The notes beneath the pieces were generated by a model. The model worked only from the letters and a program-made list of their open reading frames with translations, had not been told where the DNA came from and ran no database searches. The translations under genes and the position numbers were made by a program. From Gambelia wislizenii (taxonomy: Eukaryota > Chordata > Lepidosauria > Squamata > Crotaphytidae), in the NCBI GenBank assembly GCA_030847615.1, contig JAUMIR010000002.1, positions 112,228,309 to 112,292,308 of the forward strand: a DNA stretch of 64,000 nt. The letters run 5' to 3'. Positions 33,638 to 44,890 of the stretch are shown here, one piece after another. The first letter of the stretch is position 1. Each line of letters starts with the position of its first letter.

Positions 33638-33869
33638 TGTTGTTGCTGTTGTGTGCGTTCAAGTCATTGCCGACTGATAGAGATCCTAAAGTAAACATAT
33701 CATATAGGTTTTTTGTCAAAAATTTGTTTAGAAGGGGTTTGCTGTTGTCTTCCTCTGAGGCTGAGAGAATGAGACTTGCTCAAGACCATCCATGACTCAG
33801 TGGGGACTCAAACCCTAGTGTCTCACAGTCCTAGTCCAACACTCAAATCACTACACCATACTTGCTCTC
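33638..33869 (-). mobile_element. tRNA-derived SINE, Sauria type
   Basis: Reverse strand. The tail (TGTGCGTTCAAGTCATTGCCGAC) comes first and the tRNA-like head (ACACTCAAATCACTACACCAT) last. Confidence 0.82.
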
Positions 33870-33956
33870 ACTTTGTAAGTAGGTATTGTTATTCCCATGT
33901 TGCAGATGGGAGCGGTACGCCAAGATGGGGAGGGAAAGATAAGTCTGAGGGCACAG

Positions 33957-34560
33957 CTACATGAGAGAATTTGTAGCAAAAAATAGCAACTTATCCCCCT
34001 TTCGCTGCAGTGCCTATTTGTGCCTACAGCATATTTGCAAGCTTGGAAGGGAATATTGTGCAGTTTACAACCATGAAAAAAAAAAGTGGCCATGAGTGAG
34101 TTGAGTCCAGAAAAAATCTCCCTCCATTCACCTCCTTTTTTCCCTTAAAGTGACAGATGCAGAAGAGCTGTTTTCTGCTTAAAAAAACTTCATACATTTG
34201 TTCTGCCACTTTGCCAGCTGAATGAGCGTGTGGACAAAACCAAAAACAATGGTGGCTCCAGCATTGAAAGCCCTCCCTTGCAAGACCACCCCCTCCAAGG
34301 TCCAACCAATTAGCTTTCAGCTCCGCTGTGTCCCCTTTTCGAATTGGTTGTACAGATGACCTATTATGCGCATTTTCATAGAATTTTTAAAAAGGATTGC
34401 GAGAAACAGCAAAAGCTGTTATTGTAGTCTATTTGGAGTTTTCAGCCTCCCTCGTTCTGAATATGGCAAATCCCAGCAGGAGCTCATCTAAACTAAAGGT
34501 ATTCTGTCCACATTCTTGCTGGATTTTTTTTTTGGGGGGGGGTCATGTAGATGAGCCCTC
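33957..34560. mobile_element. MITE with GAGGGC termini (member G)
   Basis: Ends GAGGGCACAGCTACATGA and TCATGTAGATGAGCCCTC are inverted. 604 bp, non-coding. Related termini (TTGTCTACA/TAGAC) bound elements at 37.4 and 52.5 kb. Superfamily uncertain; no TSD found. Confidence 0.6.
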
Positions 34561-35927
34561 AGAGACACCGGCTTGCTAGAGGACATGCTAGAGAATTTTG
34601 TGGGTAGAGTTGTGTTGGGAATAACAGGAGTGCTGTTATTTTGCAAGTAGTTGAATGCATGGCCCTTTAAGAAAGCTGTCACATCTCAGAAGAGAGGTGG
34701 CCTATAGCGGGAGAGCTCAGTTGAAATGATCATGAAGCAGAAAAGTAAGGGATGCTCATTAAAGCAGAGAGAAAATATGAATGGGAAGAACAGTTGAATG
34801 AGTGAAGAAAGCAATGAATGAATGAATGAATATTACATTGATTCAGTTCTATTAAACTGAGGCTCAAATTTTGCATCCTATTTGAAACAGATGAAGGGGA
34901 CTCACATTTGACAGAAATACAATATTGGGACATATTAGACTATGAATTATACTGCCAGATTGTCTACATTGTTCCTTCTTTTGCAAAGAGTTTTTTTTTT
35001 TAAAAAAAACAGGGCTTCAACCAAAAACAAAACACCTCTGCAAATACCCCATTAATCAAATTTCTGTTACATGGGGGCTTACTACAGTGCCAGCTTCCTT
35101 GTAATTTCCATGGCAACTACCTCTTTCATCCATCATCAGACTTTGCTTAACCTCTGCCACTTAACCTGTCACATCAATTCATCATTCAACAGCCATGCAG
35201 TGTGATCCCCAATGGTGCCCCTTGGGGTTAAATGCTTACCAACAAGTGTTGTTTTTTTTTTTTTTAAAAAAACAGACTTGGGTCTTGATCTAAAGAGGAC
35301 CTCCGAATTCAGTGGGTGGCCTTCCAGATGCTGGGTGTGGAAAACAACAATGGGAAATGGCAATAGATGGCTCTGTAATAACCACCTGCAGCAGGAGCAG
35401 GGGCTGCAAATGTGTTTTTCTTTCAAGGCACACCCACACAATTCTAATTTAGGGGCTTGGATGTGCCATTTAAGTGCATGTAATCCCTGTAGGCAGCTTC
35501 AGCCCATGCTGTTTCCCTGCTTGTTCATGTGGAAAAAGCCTGCACAATTTGTGATACATCAAGCTGGGTGCAGCCTGCTTATCATGGCTTGTGCCTGCTT
35601 GATACTCCCTTAATTTCTCTAGACAAAGACAGGTCATGAGACCATTGAGTCCTTAGTGGGTCACCATCCTTACAAATCATCCAGCGATTGGAAAGTGACT
35701 TTTAAAAATAAAAGTAATCCCTTATGGAATTCAATACAAAGTTCCCCCAAAGTAATCCCTTAAAGCACCCTCAAAAATTGATAAGAGGATGACATAAATC
35801 TTGAAAATGTCTGCTCAAATTGCCTCTAAAAATGCCCTTAACAAGTAACTTGAAACAGTAATCTGAAAAAGTTGCTTTTGTCTCACCATGTCAATCCCAC
35901 TTATTGAATTGCTTTTGAAAGGTAACT
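34561..35927. other. Unrecognised DNA
   Basis: Contains a (GAAT)n run at about 34,810-34,832 and a T-run/A-run junction at about 35,250-35,273. No element recognised. Confidence 0.35.
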
Positions 35928-36336
35928 GTGTCATGCAGTGGTTTGAGTGTGGGACTAGAACTCTGGGAGACCTGGGTTCAATTTCCTGCTCTACCGTGGA
36001 ACCCCACTGAGTGACCTTGGGCAGGCCACACTCTCTCAGCCCCAGAGGAAGCCAAAGGCAAACCCCCTCTGAAGAAATCTTGCCAAGATTAGCTAATATA
36101 CATTGGAATCTGCTTAGTGCCTAGCGTGCTATAAAGTGGGATAGGTGTGTAAAATACTATTGCTTACCAATTTGTAAGCTACTGTGAGAACCTTTGTGGC
36201 GGAGCGGGGTATAAATACTTAAATAAAATGAATAATAATAAATAAAATAAGAAAAACCCTGTTATAGGGTTGTCTTAGGGATGCCATAAGTCAGAAATTA
36301 CTTGAAGACACACAACAACAACAACAACAACAACAA
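35928..36336 (+). mobile_element. Sauria-type SINE interrupted by L2-tailed retroposon
   Basis: The SINE head and body (GCAGTGGTTTGAGTGTGGGAC, GACCTTGGGCAGGCCACAC) run to 36,088. The tail resumes at 36,249 (CCATAAGTCAGAAATTACTTGAAGACAC, then ACAACAACA repeats). The break lies inside the GCCAAGAAAA segment. Confidence 0.85.
36089..36248 (+). mobile_element. L2-tailed short retroposon
   Basis: 160 bp starting TTAGCTAATATACATTGG and ending in GGGGTATAAATACTTAAATAAAATG with an A/T-rich tail. Flanked by AAGA on both sides (36085-36088, 36249-36252). Confidence 0.8.
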
Positions 36337-36946
36337 GTGGTACTTGCAACTTGTCGCAAGTGCTGGGGGTTTCAGTCATGCTGGCTTCCTGATATAGGAA
36401 GTATTGTGCTCTGTTCTAACTGGACATCACCTTGATCCTTATGGCTGCTGTATCACAAGGTGCTTCTCTTTGTTGCTTGGATTCTGGAAGATGCCAGCTG
36501 AAGGGAAACCTAGAACCAGGATAAAACTTTGGAGAGGTTCTTTGTTTTGATTATAATTTTGTTTGAGTTCAAAGGGACTGATTTCTCTGTAATGCAGAAG
36601 AAGTGCATATACTTGCCTCATTGCCATGACTTCACCCAGCCAACATACTTACTGAAACACACCTGGATCATCTCCAGGCAGGCTATCTTTATATTTCTTA
36701 GTGCTTGATCATTTAGTATACTTCTGTTTGATAATGTCTGAGGAGGCTCGTCTACATGGTCCTGTGGTCCAATTTTACCAGATCATTTCAGGTGATGCTT
36801 GGCAACCCCTGCATAGTCTTGGAGGACTTGAGACTTTCCTATTCCACAGTCCATGGCATTCAGAGGGTGTTTTGCTTTAGCACACCCAGAAAGAAAGATT
36901 CACCCAAAGAGAGTCAGGATCCATCAACATGGCAGGTGTATGTCCT
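36337..36946. other. Unrecognised DNA
   Basis: Nothing assignable. Confidence 0.35.
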
Positions 36947-37187
36947 GGTCAGATTATCACACTAAACTGTTATAGTGCTATTATTCCACTTTAACTGCTC
37001 TGACTGCCTCCTGTGGAATCCTGGGATTTGCCATTTAGCAAGGGGCATTTAGCATTCTCAGACAGAGAGCTCTTAGGCCTCTGTCTGAGAATCCCAGAAT
37101 TCCCTAGAATCCCAGAATTCCATTGGAGGCAGCCAGAGCAATTAAAGTGGAATGATAACACTATAACAGTGTAGTGTGATAAAGTCC
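36947..37187. mobile_element. Foldback MITE (241 bp)
   Basis: Arms GGTCAGATTATCACACTAAAC ... and ... GTAGTGTGATAAAGTCC pair over about 55 bp. The interior contains the shared CTGTGGAATCCTGGGATTTG block and its inverse. Confidence 0.75.
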
Positions 37188-37400
37188 CTGGTGTGAGTTG
37201 CTCTCCTCTAAGTTCTGCCATTTTGCCACTTTTGTTAGAGAGATAAGAAAGCACCCAGTTCGGTACTCAGGATCTCAGGTTGCTTGTGATCAGTCTCAAT
37301 GGGTATTTTAATTTTTTAAGAGGAAGATCAATGTTCCCCTCCTTTTATATTTGCTATTTAACCAAATTATGTTTGGCCCCAGAGTCCCTAGGAATGGCTT

Positions 37401-37909
37401 AGGGGATGTCCACATGGTGAAAATACCCCTCACAGTATTTGCTCAGAAAATGAGCTGTCTTAATGGGATCCCACATTGTCTCATCATATGGGGGGGGGGG
37501 CAAAAAGAGGAAAAACTATGCGGGAAAAGCCTTTGCAGCGTTCCCTGACTAAAAAAAAAAAAAACTCCAGTGATATGCGCATTTTTGCTCGTTAGGATAA
37601 GTGAGTCGACATGAATCACTTCCCCATGCAGGACAAAGTGCAAACCAGATTGGCTGGACAAGCGCAGTGGGCCCTACAGGACAAGTGCCCACTGCCACCA
37701 TATTGGATTTTCCCCTTAGTGAGTGATTGCTAAGACGATAAAATGGAGTTTGTGCTATTTCTTTCTCACTTTTTTTTTTTTTTTTTGGAAAGGTGGAATA
37801 CTGCTTGTGCACACCATAGAAATAGTTAAAAAAAAAAAGAAGGTCGCAACTGCTGTGACTTACTATTACTGTGGAGCAGTCTTTTTTCCCCTTTGTGTAG
37901 ACAAGCCCT
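37401..37909. mobile_element. MITE with AGGGG/CCCT termini (member H)
   Basis: Ends AGGGGATGTCCACATGG and (reverse) AGGGCTTGTCTACACAAAGG are related. 509 bp, non-coding, several homopolymer runs. Confidence 0.5.
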
Positions 37910-38801
37910 TAGTTTCCATTTAGTCTTCTCATCAGCACAATGACTGTATTATCCAAACTATCTTTTTGTCTCCACCCCGCACCCTGAATAACTCAATCCT
38001 CAAAGGGGCCACAAACCATTTTCCTGGCAGTTTATTAATAATTCAGTTCTCAGGTACCTCTTTATAGCAAATCTTGATAGTCTGGTGAACTAGAGGAGCT
38101 CTCTGGCTGAGAATTCCAAATATCCCTCTGTAAATGACAAACCCCAGGATTCCATAGGATGGAGCCATGGCAGTCAGCAGAATCATAGTGCTCTTATTTT
38201 GTAATGTGAAAGGGTGCTTAGTTGCTTTGCCTCTTGTGATGGAACTGATGTATGGAGCCTTGGAAGATGAGGCTCAGGTAGGCGTCTTCCTGTGTTGTGA
38301 CCCACAATGTTGTGTTAGATTGAACTTCTCTTTCCCAATGACTCATGCAACATCATCCCTCCCACTTTGCTGTGGTTTTGCTTTTTTGGAACTTGGGTCT
38401 CAGTTTCTTCAGCCCACACAGATGCTATTTCAAAAATTTAAAAAAGCACAACTTGGCCTCTGCAGCAATTTATTCTCTCGCTTAACCCCCAGGGCGGTGT
38501 CCCCCATTCATTTCCACTGTGTTCTTCCTCTCAGTCAGCCAAGAGCATTTGGGTGGGCAGCAGCTTCCAGACACAAAGCAGCAGAGTCAATTGTTACCCA
38601 GTCATTGGGGATCCTCTGGCAGGCTTGTTTCAGGGGCTTGTCTTTTCATTGTATCCTGGAAACAACATACTAAGAGCAAACACCCCTTTTAACTTAGGGC
38701 ACTGTTGCACAAGGCTCCCACTACAATAGTGTTGTTTCTAAAAACACTTTTCAATTGGGATTGCTCTCTTTCCTTGCACACCTTTGGAACTATTCCACGA
38801 T
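37910..38801. other. Unrecognised, with half of a foldback MITE
   Basis: 38,090-38,211 (CTCTGGCTGAGAATTCC ... CCCCAGGATTCCATAGGATGG) is the right half of the 33.25-kb type MITE. The frame at 38,167-38,673 has no recognisable homology and no support as a gene. Confidence 0.4.
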
Positions 38802-38900
38802 TATAGAATCATAGAGTTGGAAGAGACCTCCAGGGCCATCCAGTCCAACCCCCTGCCATTCCGGAAAACACAATCAAAGCATTCCCAACAGATGTCCAGA
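38802..38900 (-). mobile_element. CR1 3' end
   Basis: ATAGAATCATAGAGTTGGAAG ... CCATCCAGTCCAACCCCCTG, reverse strand. Confidence 0.88.
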
Positions 38901-39124
38901 TTAGAGCATTTGTTTGCACTAAAAGCTTATTGACCACAGCATTTTGGACTGCCCACCCATTACCTCCTGCATGACATCGTCCCTGCCTCTTTTCCTAGAT
39001 TGGCACACACACACACACAAATGCCCCCCCCCAAATATTAAATGTTTTAAAAGGTCTCCCCCCCCCCCCGGTTGTGGTGCTGGTGGGCTCCCTGATCGGG
39101 ATACATCAGACTTCTCAGACTTAA

Positions 39125-39205
39125 CTAATTGCTGATGGATGAAAGCCAGCATTTACTGATCTATCTGATCTATCTCACTGCTGGCTTTCATCTGTCAGTG
39201 ATTAG
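39125..39205. repeat. 81-bp hairpin, 27-bp stem
   Basis: Arms 39125-39151 and 39179-39205 pair at 23 of 27 positions (centred on GAAAGCCAGCA / TGCTGGCTTTC) around a 27-nt loop. The size resembles a pre-microRNA; no other evidence. Confidence 0.6.
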
Positions 39206-40180
39206 CTGAGCCTAGAGCTAGAAGAAAGCAGGATTAACTGGGTTAATAAAATAAATGCTTTTTAGAACTGCTATACTCTTTCCCTCTTACATTTCCAGGT
39301 GTGTGTGTGTGTGAGTGAGTGAGAGAGAGAGAGAAACTCTGGAATGGAGCTGGAAAAGGAGACAGGGGAGGCAGTGAGCAAAGTTTTGGCTTCTCTGACA
39401 AAGAGCAGTGTGTGTGTAAGAATATTTTACAATGGATTTTTTTCTATAGAGAAAAAAGTTTAAAAATTTCTCAATTACTTTACCAACTGAAAGGAGATCA
39501 AATGAAATGTCCACCCCTTCTCTCTGATCAATGGAGGTGACTGTTGTCCCACCCAAAACATGGCCCTCTGACCACCCAAAATCAGCATAAAAGGACAATT
39601 GAACTTTTGCACAGGAAATTGTAGCACAACAAAAGCTGAAAAGGAAGTCATTAATGGATTTTTTTTGGTGTTAATTAAAAAAAAACACTTTCCAAAGGGC
39701 CTCCCATAGATGAACAACAGAAGAGGAACAATGTCATGCAATAAGCCCCAACTGAAAGTGCTATTATTCTGATATAATTGCGATTTTTCTTCCTCATGCA
39801 ATAAAGCCCTTGCCATTTCTTGGTCTCCTCACGCCTTTAACTTTTTTTTTTAATTGATTTTTAACTGCTATTCATTAAAATTGCTCTCTACCATAAAGCT
39901 AACTCTGGGAATGGTTGTCCTTTCATTATTTATATCACTGGAAAAGTTACTTTGGGGGACTACAATTCCCAGAATCCCCCAGCCAGCATGCCCCCATGTT
40001 CATGTTTAAGCCTGCAGTTGTTTTTAATGTTCCCTGCTTTTATTCAGAAATAACTGTTATTGACCAAGACTTGAAATCTGAAATCTGGGGATCAAAAGCC
40101 AATCTGGATCAGAAAAGCACCCTTGGGAAGCAACAAGTATGAGTGGGGAAAAGACAAGAGAAGGGATTGCTTTGCTCTTC
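39206..40180. other. Unrecognised DNA
   Basis: (GT)n and (GA)n runs at 39,300-39,335. The dispersed motif GGGGGACTACAATTCCCAGAATC lies at about 39,953-39,976. Nothing else is assignable. Confidence 0.35.
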
Positions 40181-40182
40181 TC

Positions 40183-40568
40183 ATAGAATCATAGAATTGT
40201 AGAGTTGGAAGAGATCACAAGGGCCATCCAGTCCAACCCCCTGCCATGCAGGAATATCCAATCAAAGCATCCCTGACAGATGGCCATCCAGCCTCTGCTT
40301 AAAGACCTCCAAGGAAGGAGACCCCACCACGCTCCAAGGGAGTGTGTTCCACTGCTGAACAACTCTTACTGTCAGAAAGTTCCTCCTCATGTTGAGGTGG
40401 AATCTCTGTTCCTGGAGCTTGCATCCATTGTTCTGTGTTCTAGTCTCTGGAGCAGCAGAAAACAAGCTTGCTCCATCCTCAATGTGACACCCCTTCAAAT
40501 ACTTAAACAGGGCTATCATATCGCCCCTTAACCGTCTTTTTCCCAGGCTAAACATACCCAGCTCCCTC
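40183..40568 (-). mobile_element. CR1 LINE 3' fragment
   Basis: Reverse strand. ATAGAATC tail at 40,183, then the last 97 codons of ORF2 ([19 protein letters not shown] ... [17 protein letters not shown]) without a stop. Truncated at about 40,568, next to the L1. Confidence 0.9.
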
Positions 40569-40589
40569 TCCCTCTAGTTGTGGTATCCA

Positions 40590-41133
40590 ATAAAGAGGAG
40601 AGTGAGATTTCTAGACCTAGAGATGGAAATGGGCTTCATGAGGACTAAACCAACTGAACCTTAATGAAGACCAGACAGATGTGCGCCTGGTCAGGAATTA
40701 AGGAAATAAAATTGCATTAGAGACATTAGTGAATTCAGCAAACTCCAAATGGGAGAGGATAGAAGGGATTTCATTTACTTACAAGAGGAAAAGACATAAA
40801 GTTGATTCAACCGAGAAAGCAAGAGAATTTTGTAATAGATTTGAAAAAGAGGAATCTAGGAGGGATCGGGAAGGGAAAGAAGAATACAAGGATAGAGCAA
40901 AAGGTGAAGAAGCAAGAGATATAAGGAGAAGAAAGGCCACAAAAAAAGAGGAATTATCACGGAAAACAGATAGACAAAGGGAAGGCGAGGGGACAGAAAG
41001 GGCAGAAGGAGTTTCAGAAGAAGTGCTGGAATTAATTGAACCAGAGGAAGAGACTCAATCGGATAAAGAGAGAGAACCAGCAGACGAAGAAGAACTAGAA
41101 AGAAATATAATAACGACAGAAAATGACATGTGA
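40590..41133 (+). pseudogene. L1 ORF1, C-terminal part
   Basis: Only the end of ORF1 remains. One frame gives CAWSGIKEIKLH up to about 40,715; the frame then changes to NSANSKWERIEGISFTYKRKR, which resembles the L1 ORF1p C-terminal domain. A long charged tail (Glu/Lys/Arg-rich, about 85 residues) follows. It ends at the TGA at 41131-41133, overlapping the ORF2 ATG (41123) by 11 bases in another frame. In intact L1s, ORF1p is the trimeric RNA-binding partner of ORF2p. The 5' truncation plus the frameshift make this non-functional. Confidence 0.72.
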
Positions 41134-44100
41134 TATCATCTCCTGGAATGTTAAAGGACTAAACTCTGTGTACAAAAGGAAACAGGTATTTCACCATCTA
41201 GGGAAACTAAGGAAAGATATTGTGTGTTTACAAGAGACCAAAATAAAACAAGATGATGTGAGATTTTTGAAAAACAAGCAATTAGGTCAACTATTCTACT
41301 CAGCACATGAAAAGAAGAAGAGAGGGATAGCCCTTTATATAAACTCAAAATACATTGCTAAAGAATTATTTAAGGACAAAGATGGCCAGATAATAGGTGT
41401 AGAGGTGAATCTACAAGAATTGAAGATAATAATAGTGGGGATTTACGCACCAAACCAGAGACAAGAAAAGTTCTATAAAAACTTGAAAGATCTAATAGGA
41501 GATTATGAGAATGAAAACCTGATTTTCCTAGGTGACTTCAATGGAGTGATAAATACAATAAGGGATAGATCAGGAAAAGGGAAAAGAAAAGGGCAGGGGA
41601 AATTACCAACAAGCTTTTTCAACATGATGGAAGAATTCGTATTAGAAGATGTCTGGAGAGTTAAACATAGAAATGAAACTGGCTATACATTTTACTCGGA
41701 AAGATATAAGTCCATGTCCCGTATTGATATGTGTTTAGCATCCAAGAATTTAATCACTCAAATTGAAGACATGGAGGTTTTAGCAAGAATAACATCGGAC
41801 CACAACCCAATCAAAATTTCCCTAAAGACAAGGAAGAGAACGTTTAATTGGAGACTAAACGAAAACCTCCTGAAAGATGAAGACTTTGTAAAAGACTTGA
41901 AAAATGAGGTGAAACAATACTTTCTAGAAAACGATACAGGGGAGTGTCAGACCAGGACGGTTTGGGACGCAGGAAAAGCGGTGTTTAGAGGTCTATTAAT
42001 CAAAAGAGGAAAGGAGAAGAAAAAACAGTACACAGAAAGGTTTCACTTTCTAAATAAGGAATTAAGGGAAAGAGAACAAGAACTTAGGGAAAATCCACAG
42101 AATACTAAGACAATACAACAGATAAAATTGATCCAAACACAAATAAATTTGGAAAATATGCCGCATATAGAAAGGAATCTGAAAAGGATGAGACAATCAA
42201 CCTTCGAAAATGCAAACAAAATAGGTAGATGGATGTCTTTCAGACTTAAGAAAGAAACCGAAAAGAAACTAGTCACAGAAATCAGAAAGAAAGAAGAAAT
42301 AATAACGAAACTAGAAGAAATAAAACAAGTATTTAAAGACTTCTATGTTAATTTATATAACCAAGACGTAACGAAAGAATGCTTCACAGTGAAAATGAAG
42401 GAATACTTAGATAAACAATCATTTTCAAAAGTTAATGAAGAGCAGAGGAAGACTCTGGACGCACCAATCTCTATGCAAGAAATCATATTAGCCATTAAGA
42501 GATTAAAGATGAATAAAGCACCAGGTCCGGATGGATATACTGCTCTATTCTATAAAAAATTGGAAGACGAACTGAGTATGCCCCTCTATCGCACCTTTAA
42601 TGATATCGACAAAAACGGGATCCCCAAATCATGGACGAACGCAAATATAACAATAATACCTAAAGAAGGGAAAGATAGATTAGATGTATCAAACTATCGC
42701 CCTATTTCATTGCTTAATTTAGATTATAAGATGTATACAACAATTCTGGCAGAGAGACTAAAGAAGGTACTGAAAGAAGCAATTCACGAAGACCAAAAAG
42801 GATTTCTACCGGATAGACAACTAAGTCAGAACACAAGATTTATATTGGATTTGCTAGAATATTTTGAAGCACATAATGAAAAAAAACTGGGGTTGATGTT
42901 CATTGACGCGGAAAAAGCGTTTGACAATGTCAACTGGGATTTCATGATGGAGGTCTTAAAAAGGATGGGGATGGGCGAGAAATTTAGGAACAGGATCCAA
43001 TGGTTATATGAAGAACAAACTGCCCAACTTATCATTAATGGCGAAAAAACCGAGAGTTTCAACATTAAGAAAGGGACAAGACAAGGTTGCCCCCTGTCAC
43101 CACTTCTATTTATAATAGTTTTAGAAGTGTTGAACAATAACATAAGAACAAACAGAAAAATACCAGGGGTTAAAATAAAAGGTTATGAGTACAAACTGAA
43201 AGCTTTCGCTGACGATCTGGTTATAATAATGGAAAATCCAACGGATCAGATAACAGAAGTTCTAAAATCAATATCACAATTTGGAGAGCTATCGGGGTTT
43301 AAGCTAAACAAGGAAAAAACAACAATTTTGACAAAGAATATGACTAAAATAGAAGAAAAAGACCTGGAGTATAAATCAGAATGCCAAATAAGAAATAAAA
43401 CCAGATATCTAGGCATATGGGTTTCCAAAAGAAATGGGGACTTATTTGATAACAATTATAGTAAAGTGTGGAAGGAAATAAGAAAAGACATGGAAAGATG
43501 GAGTACATTAGGTCTATCTTTTTCAGGTAAGATAGCGGCAATAAAAATGATAATCTTGCCAAAATTACTTTTCCTTTTCCAAAACCTCCCAATAATAAAT
43601 AACGAGAAGATTTTTGAAAACTGGGAGAAAGAGATGAAGCGATTTATTTGGGAAAAGAAAAAATCAAGAATTAAGTGGTATTATTTGATAGATAAAAAAG
43701 AAAGGGGAGGCTGTGGACTGCCTGACATAAGAACTTATTATGAAGCGGCGGCATTAACCTGGCTGAAAGATTGGATCAACCTAGACAACGAAAGTACATT
43801 GAATGTAGAAGGTCATGATGCAAGATACGGATGGCATGCGTACTTGATATACAATAAAGAAAAAGTAAACAGGGACTTTCTAAATCATTGTATAAGAAGG
43901 GGCCTCTTAAGGGTTTGGAAAAGGGTTAAAGATAGATATTACTACAAAATCCCAATTTGGACCTCTCCTCAAGAGGCATTTATGCTTAGAGGGAAGAATA
44001 CAGAAATATGGTTAAGATATTCTGATATAATAGAAGAGGGGGAGGATATAGATAAAAATCTAAAATTAAAATCCAGAGAACACTTTCAAAGAAAACATAA

Positions 44101-44890
44101 TGTCAACTGGTTTACATATTATCAATTAAATGAAAGATATAAAGAGGACTTAAATAAGGAAGGGATACAAATGGAACTAAATGATCTAGATAAATTACTT
44201 GGGAACCCAAGGAAGAAAAAGTTGATGTCAAAACTTTATGAGCTACTACTTTCTAGGAAGCTAGAGTTGGATAATGTAAAGGATTACATGGGGAAGTGGG
44301 CCAATGATCTGGGCCATAACATACCTTTAGAAGATTGGGAGTTAGCCAGGAAAAGATCTATGTCCTTCACAGCGTGCCAGAAATTGAAAGAGAATTACAT
44401 AAAGATCTCCCATAGGTGGTATTACACCCCGGTGAGATTAAGTAAGATGAACAGTAAGATGAATGTATTATGCTGGAAATGTGGGAAAGAGCGCGGTTCA
44501 CTAATCCACATGTGGTGGAACTGTAGGCTAATTAAGAAATACTGGGAAAAAGTGCACGATACTATAAAACAGATCCTGAAAGTCAATCTAGAATTTAACC
44601 CCGAACTATATTTGCTAAATGTAATAAAAGGTTTAAAAAGACATGAGGAAAATTCATATTGGAAGATCATATTATACATGACAACATCAGCAAGACTGGT
44701 GTTAGCTAAAAAATGGAAATTAAAAGAAATACCGACAGTCGAGGAATGGAAAGATAAACTCCTAGACCTGATAGAGTTAGATGAATTGACAAACAGAATG
44801 AGGAATAAAGACAACGGCTATATGAAGAAGAATTGGTTTGCATTAATAAAATATTGGATAGATACAAAGGGGGTATATCAAAACATATGA
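41123..44890 (+). CDS. L1 ORF2 protein (endonuclease-RT), 1255 aa
   Basis: Uninterrupted for 1255 codons, close to the ~1275 of human L1 ORF2p. The N-terminal APE-type endonuclease has SWNVKGLN, the catalytic QETK, IYAPNQR, FLGDFNGV, SRIDMCL and the final SDHNP, all expected residues. A central linker contains the Z-like region. The RT (about residues 450-750) shows NKAPGPDGYTALF, NYRPISLLN, FIDAEKAFDNV, GTRQGCPLSPLLF and the catalytic AFADDLVII. The C-terminal Cys-rich motif CWKCGKERGSLIHMWWNC is present. Function: nick target DNA and copy the RNA by target-primed reverse transcription. The start at 41123 gives the usual first residues before the endonuclease and overlaps the ORF1 stop. No frameshift or stop was seen. 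Confidence 0.95.
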   Translation: MTCDIISWNVKGLNSVYKRKQVFHHLGKLRKDIVCLQETKIKQDDVRFLKNKQLGQLFYSAHEKKKRGIALYINSKYIAKELFKDKDGQIIGVEVNLQELKIIIVGIYAPNQRQEKFYKNLKDLIGDYENENLIFLGDFNGVINTIRDRSGKGKRKGQGKLPTSFFNMMEEFVLEDVWRVKHRNETGYTFYSERYKSMSRIDMCLASKNLITQIEDMEVLARITSDHNPIKISLKTRKRTFNWRLNENLLKDEDFVKDLKNEVKQYFLENDTGECQTRTVWDAGKAVFRGLLIKRGKEKKKQYTERFHFLNKELREREQELRENPQNTKTIQQIKLIQTQINLENMPHIERNLKRMRQSTFENANKIGRWMSFRLKKETEKKLVTEIRKKEEIITKLEEIKQVFKDFYVNLYNQDVTKECFTVKMKEYLDKQSFSKVNEEQRKTLDAPISMQEIILAIKRLKMNKAPGPDGYTALFYKKLEDELSMPLYRTFNDIDKNGIPKSWTNANITIIPKEGKDRLDVSNYRPISLLNLDYKMYTTILAERLKKVLKEAIHEDQKGFLPDRQLSQNTRFILDLLEYFEAHNEKKLGLMFIDAEKAFDNVNWDFMMEVLKRMGMGEKFRNRIQWLYEEQTAQLIINGEKTESFNIKKGTRQGCPLSPLLFIIVLEVLNNNIRTNRKIPGVKIKGYEYKLKAFADDLVIIMENPTDQITEVLKSISQFGELSGFKLNKEKTTILTKNMTKIEEKDLEYKSECQIRNKTRYLGIWVSKRNGDLFDNNYSKVWKEIRKDMERWSTLGLSFSGKIAAIKMIILPKLLFLFQNLPIINNEKIFENWEKEMKRFIWEKKKSRIKWYYLIDKKERGGCGLPDIRTYYEAAALTWLKDWINLDNESTLNVEGHDARYGWHAYLIYNKEKVNRDFLNHCIRRGLLRVWKRVKDRYYYKIPIWTSPQEAFMLRGKNTEIWLRYSDIIEEGEDIDKNLKLKSREHFQRKHNVNWFTYYQLNERYKEDLNKEGIQMELNDLDKLLGNPRKKKLMSKLYELLLSRKLELDNVKDYMGKWANDLGHNIPLEDWELARKRSMSFTACQKLKENYIKISHRWYYTPVRLSKMNSKMNVLCWKCGKERGSLIHMWWNCRLIKKYWEKVHDTIKQILKVNLEFNPELYLLNVIKGLKRHEENSYWKIILYMTTSARLVLAKKWKLKEIPTVEEWKDKLLDLIELDELTNRMRNKDNGYMKKNWFALIKYWIDTKGVYQNI

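Noticed and set aside
36301..36336. CRISPR-like or tandem-array signal in ACAACA repeats
   Set aside because: Simple SINE tail repeat in a eukaryotic genome; no spacers.
38167..38673. 168-codon open frame as a host gene
   Set aside because: No recognisable domain; it starts inside half a MITE, and composition gives no coding support.
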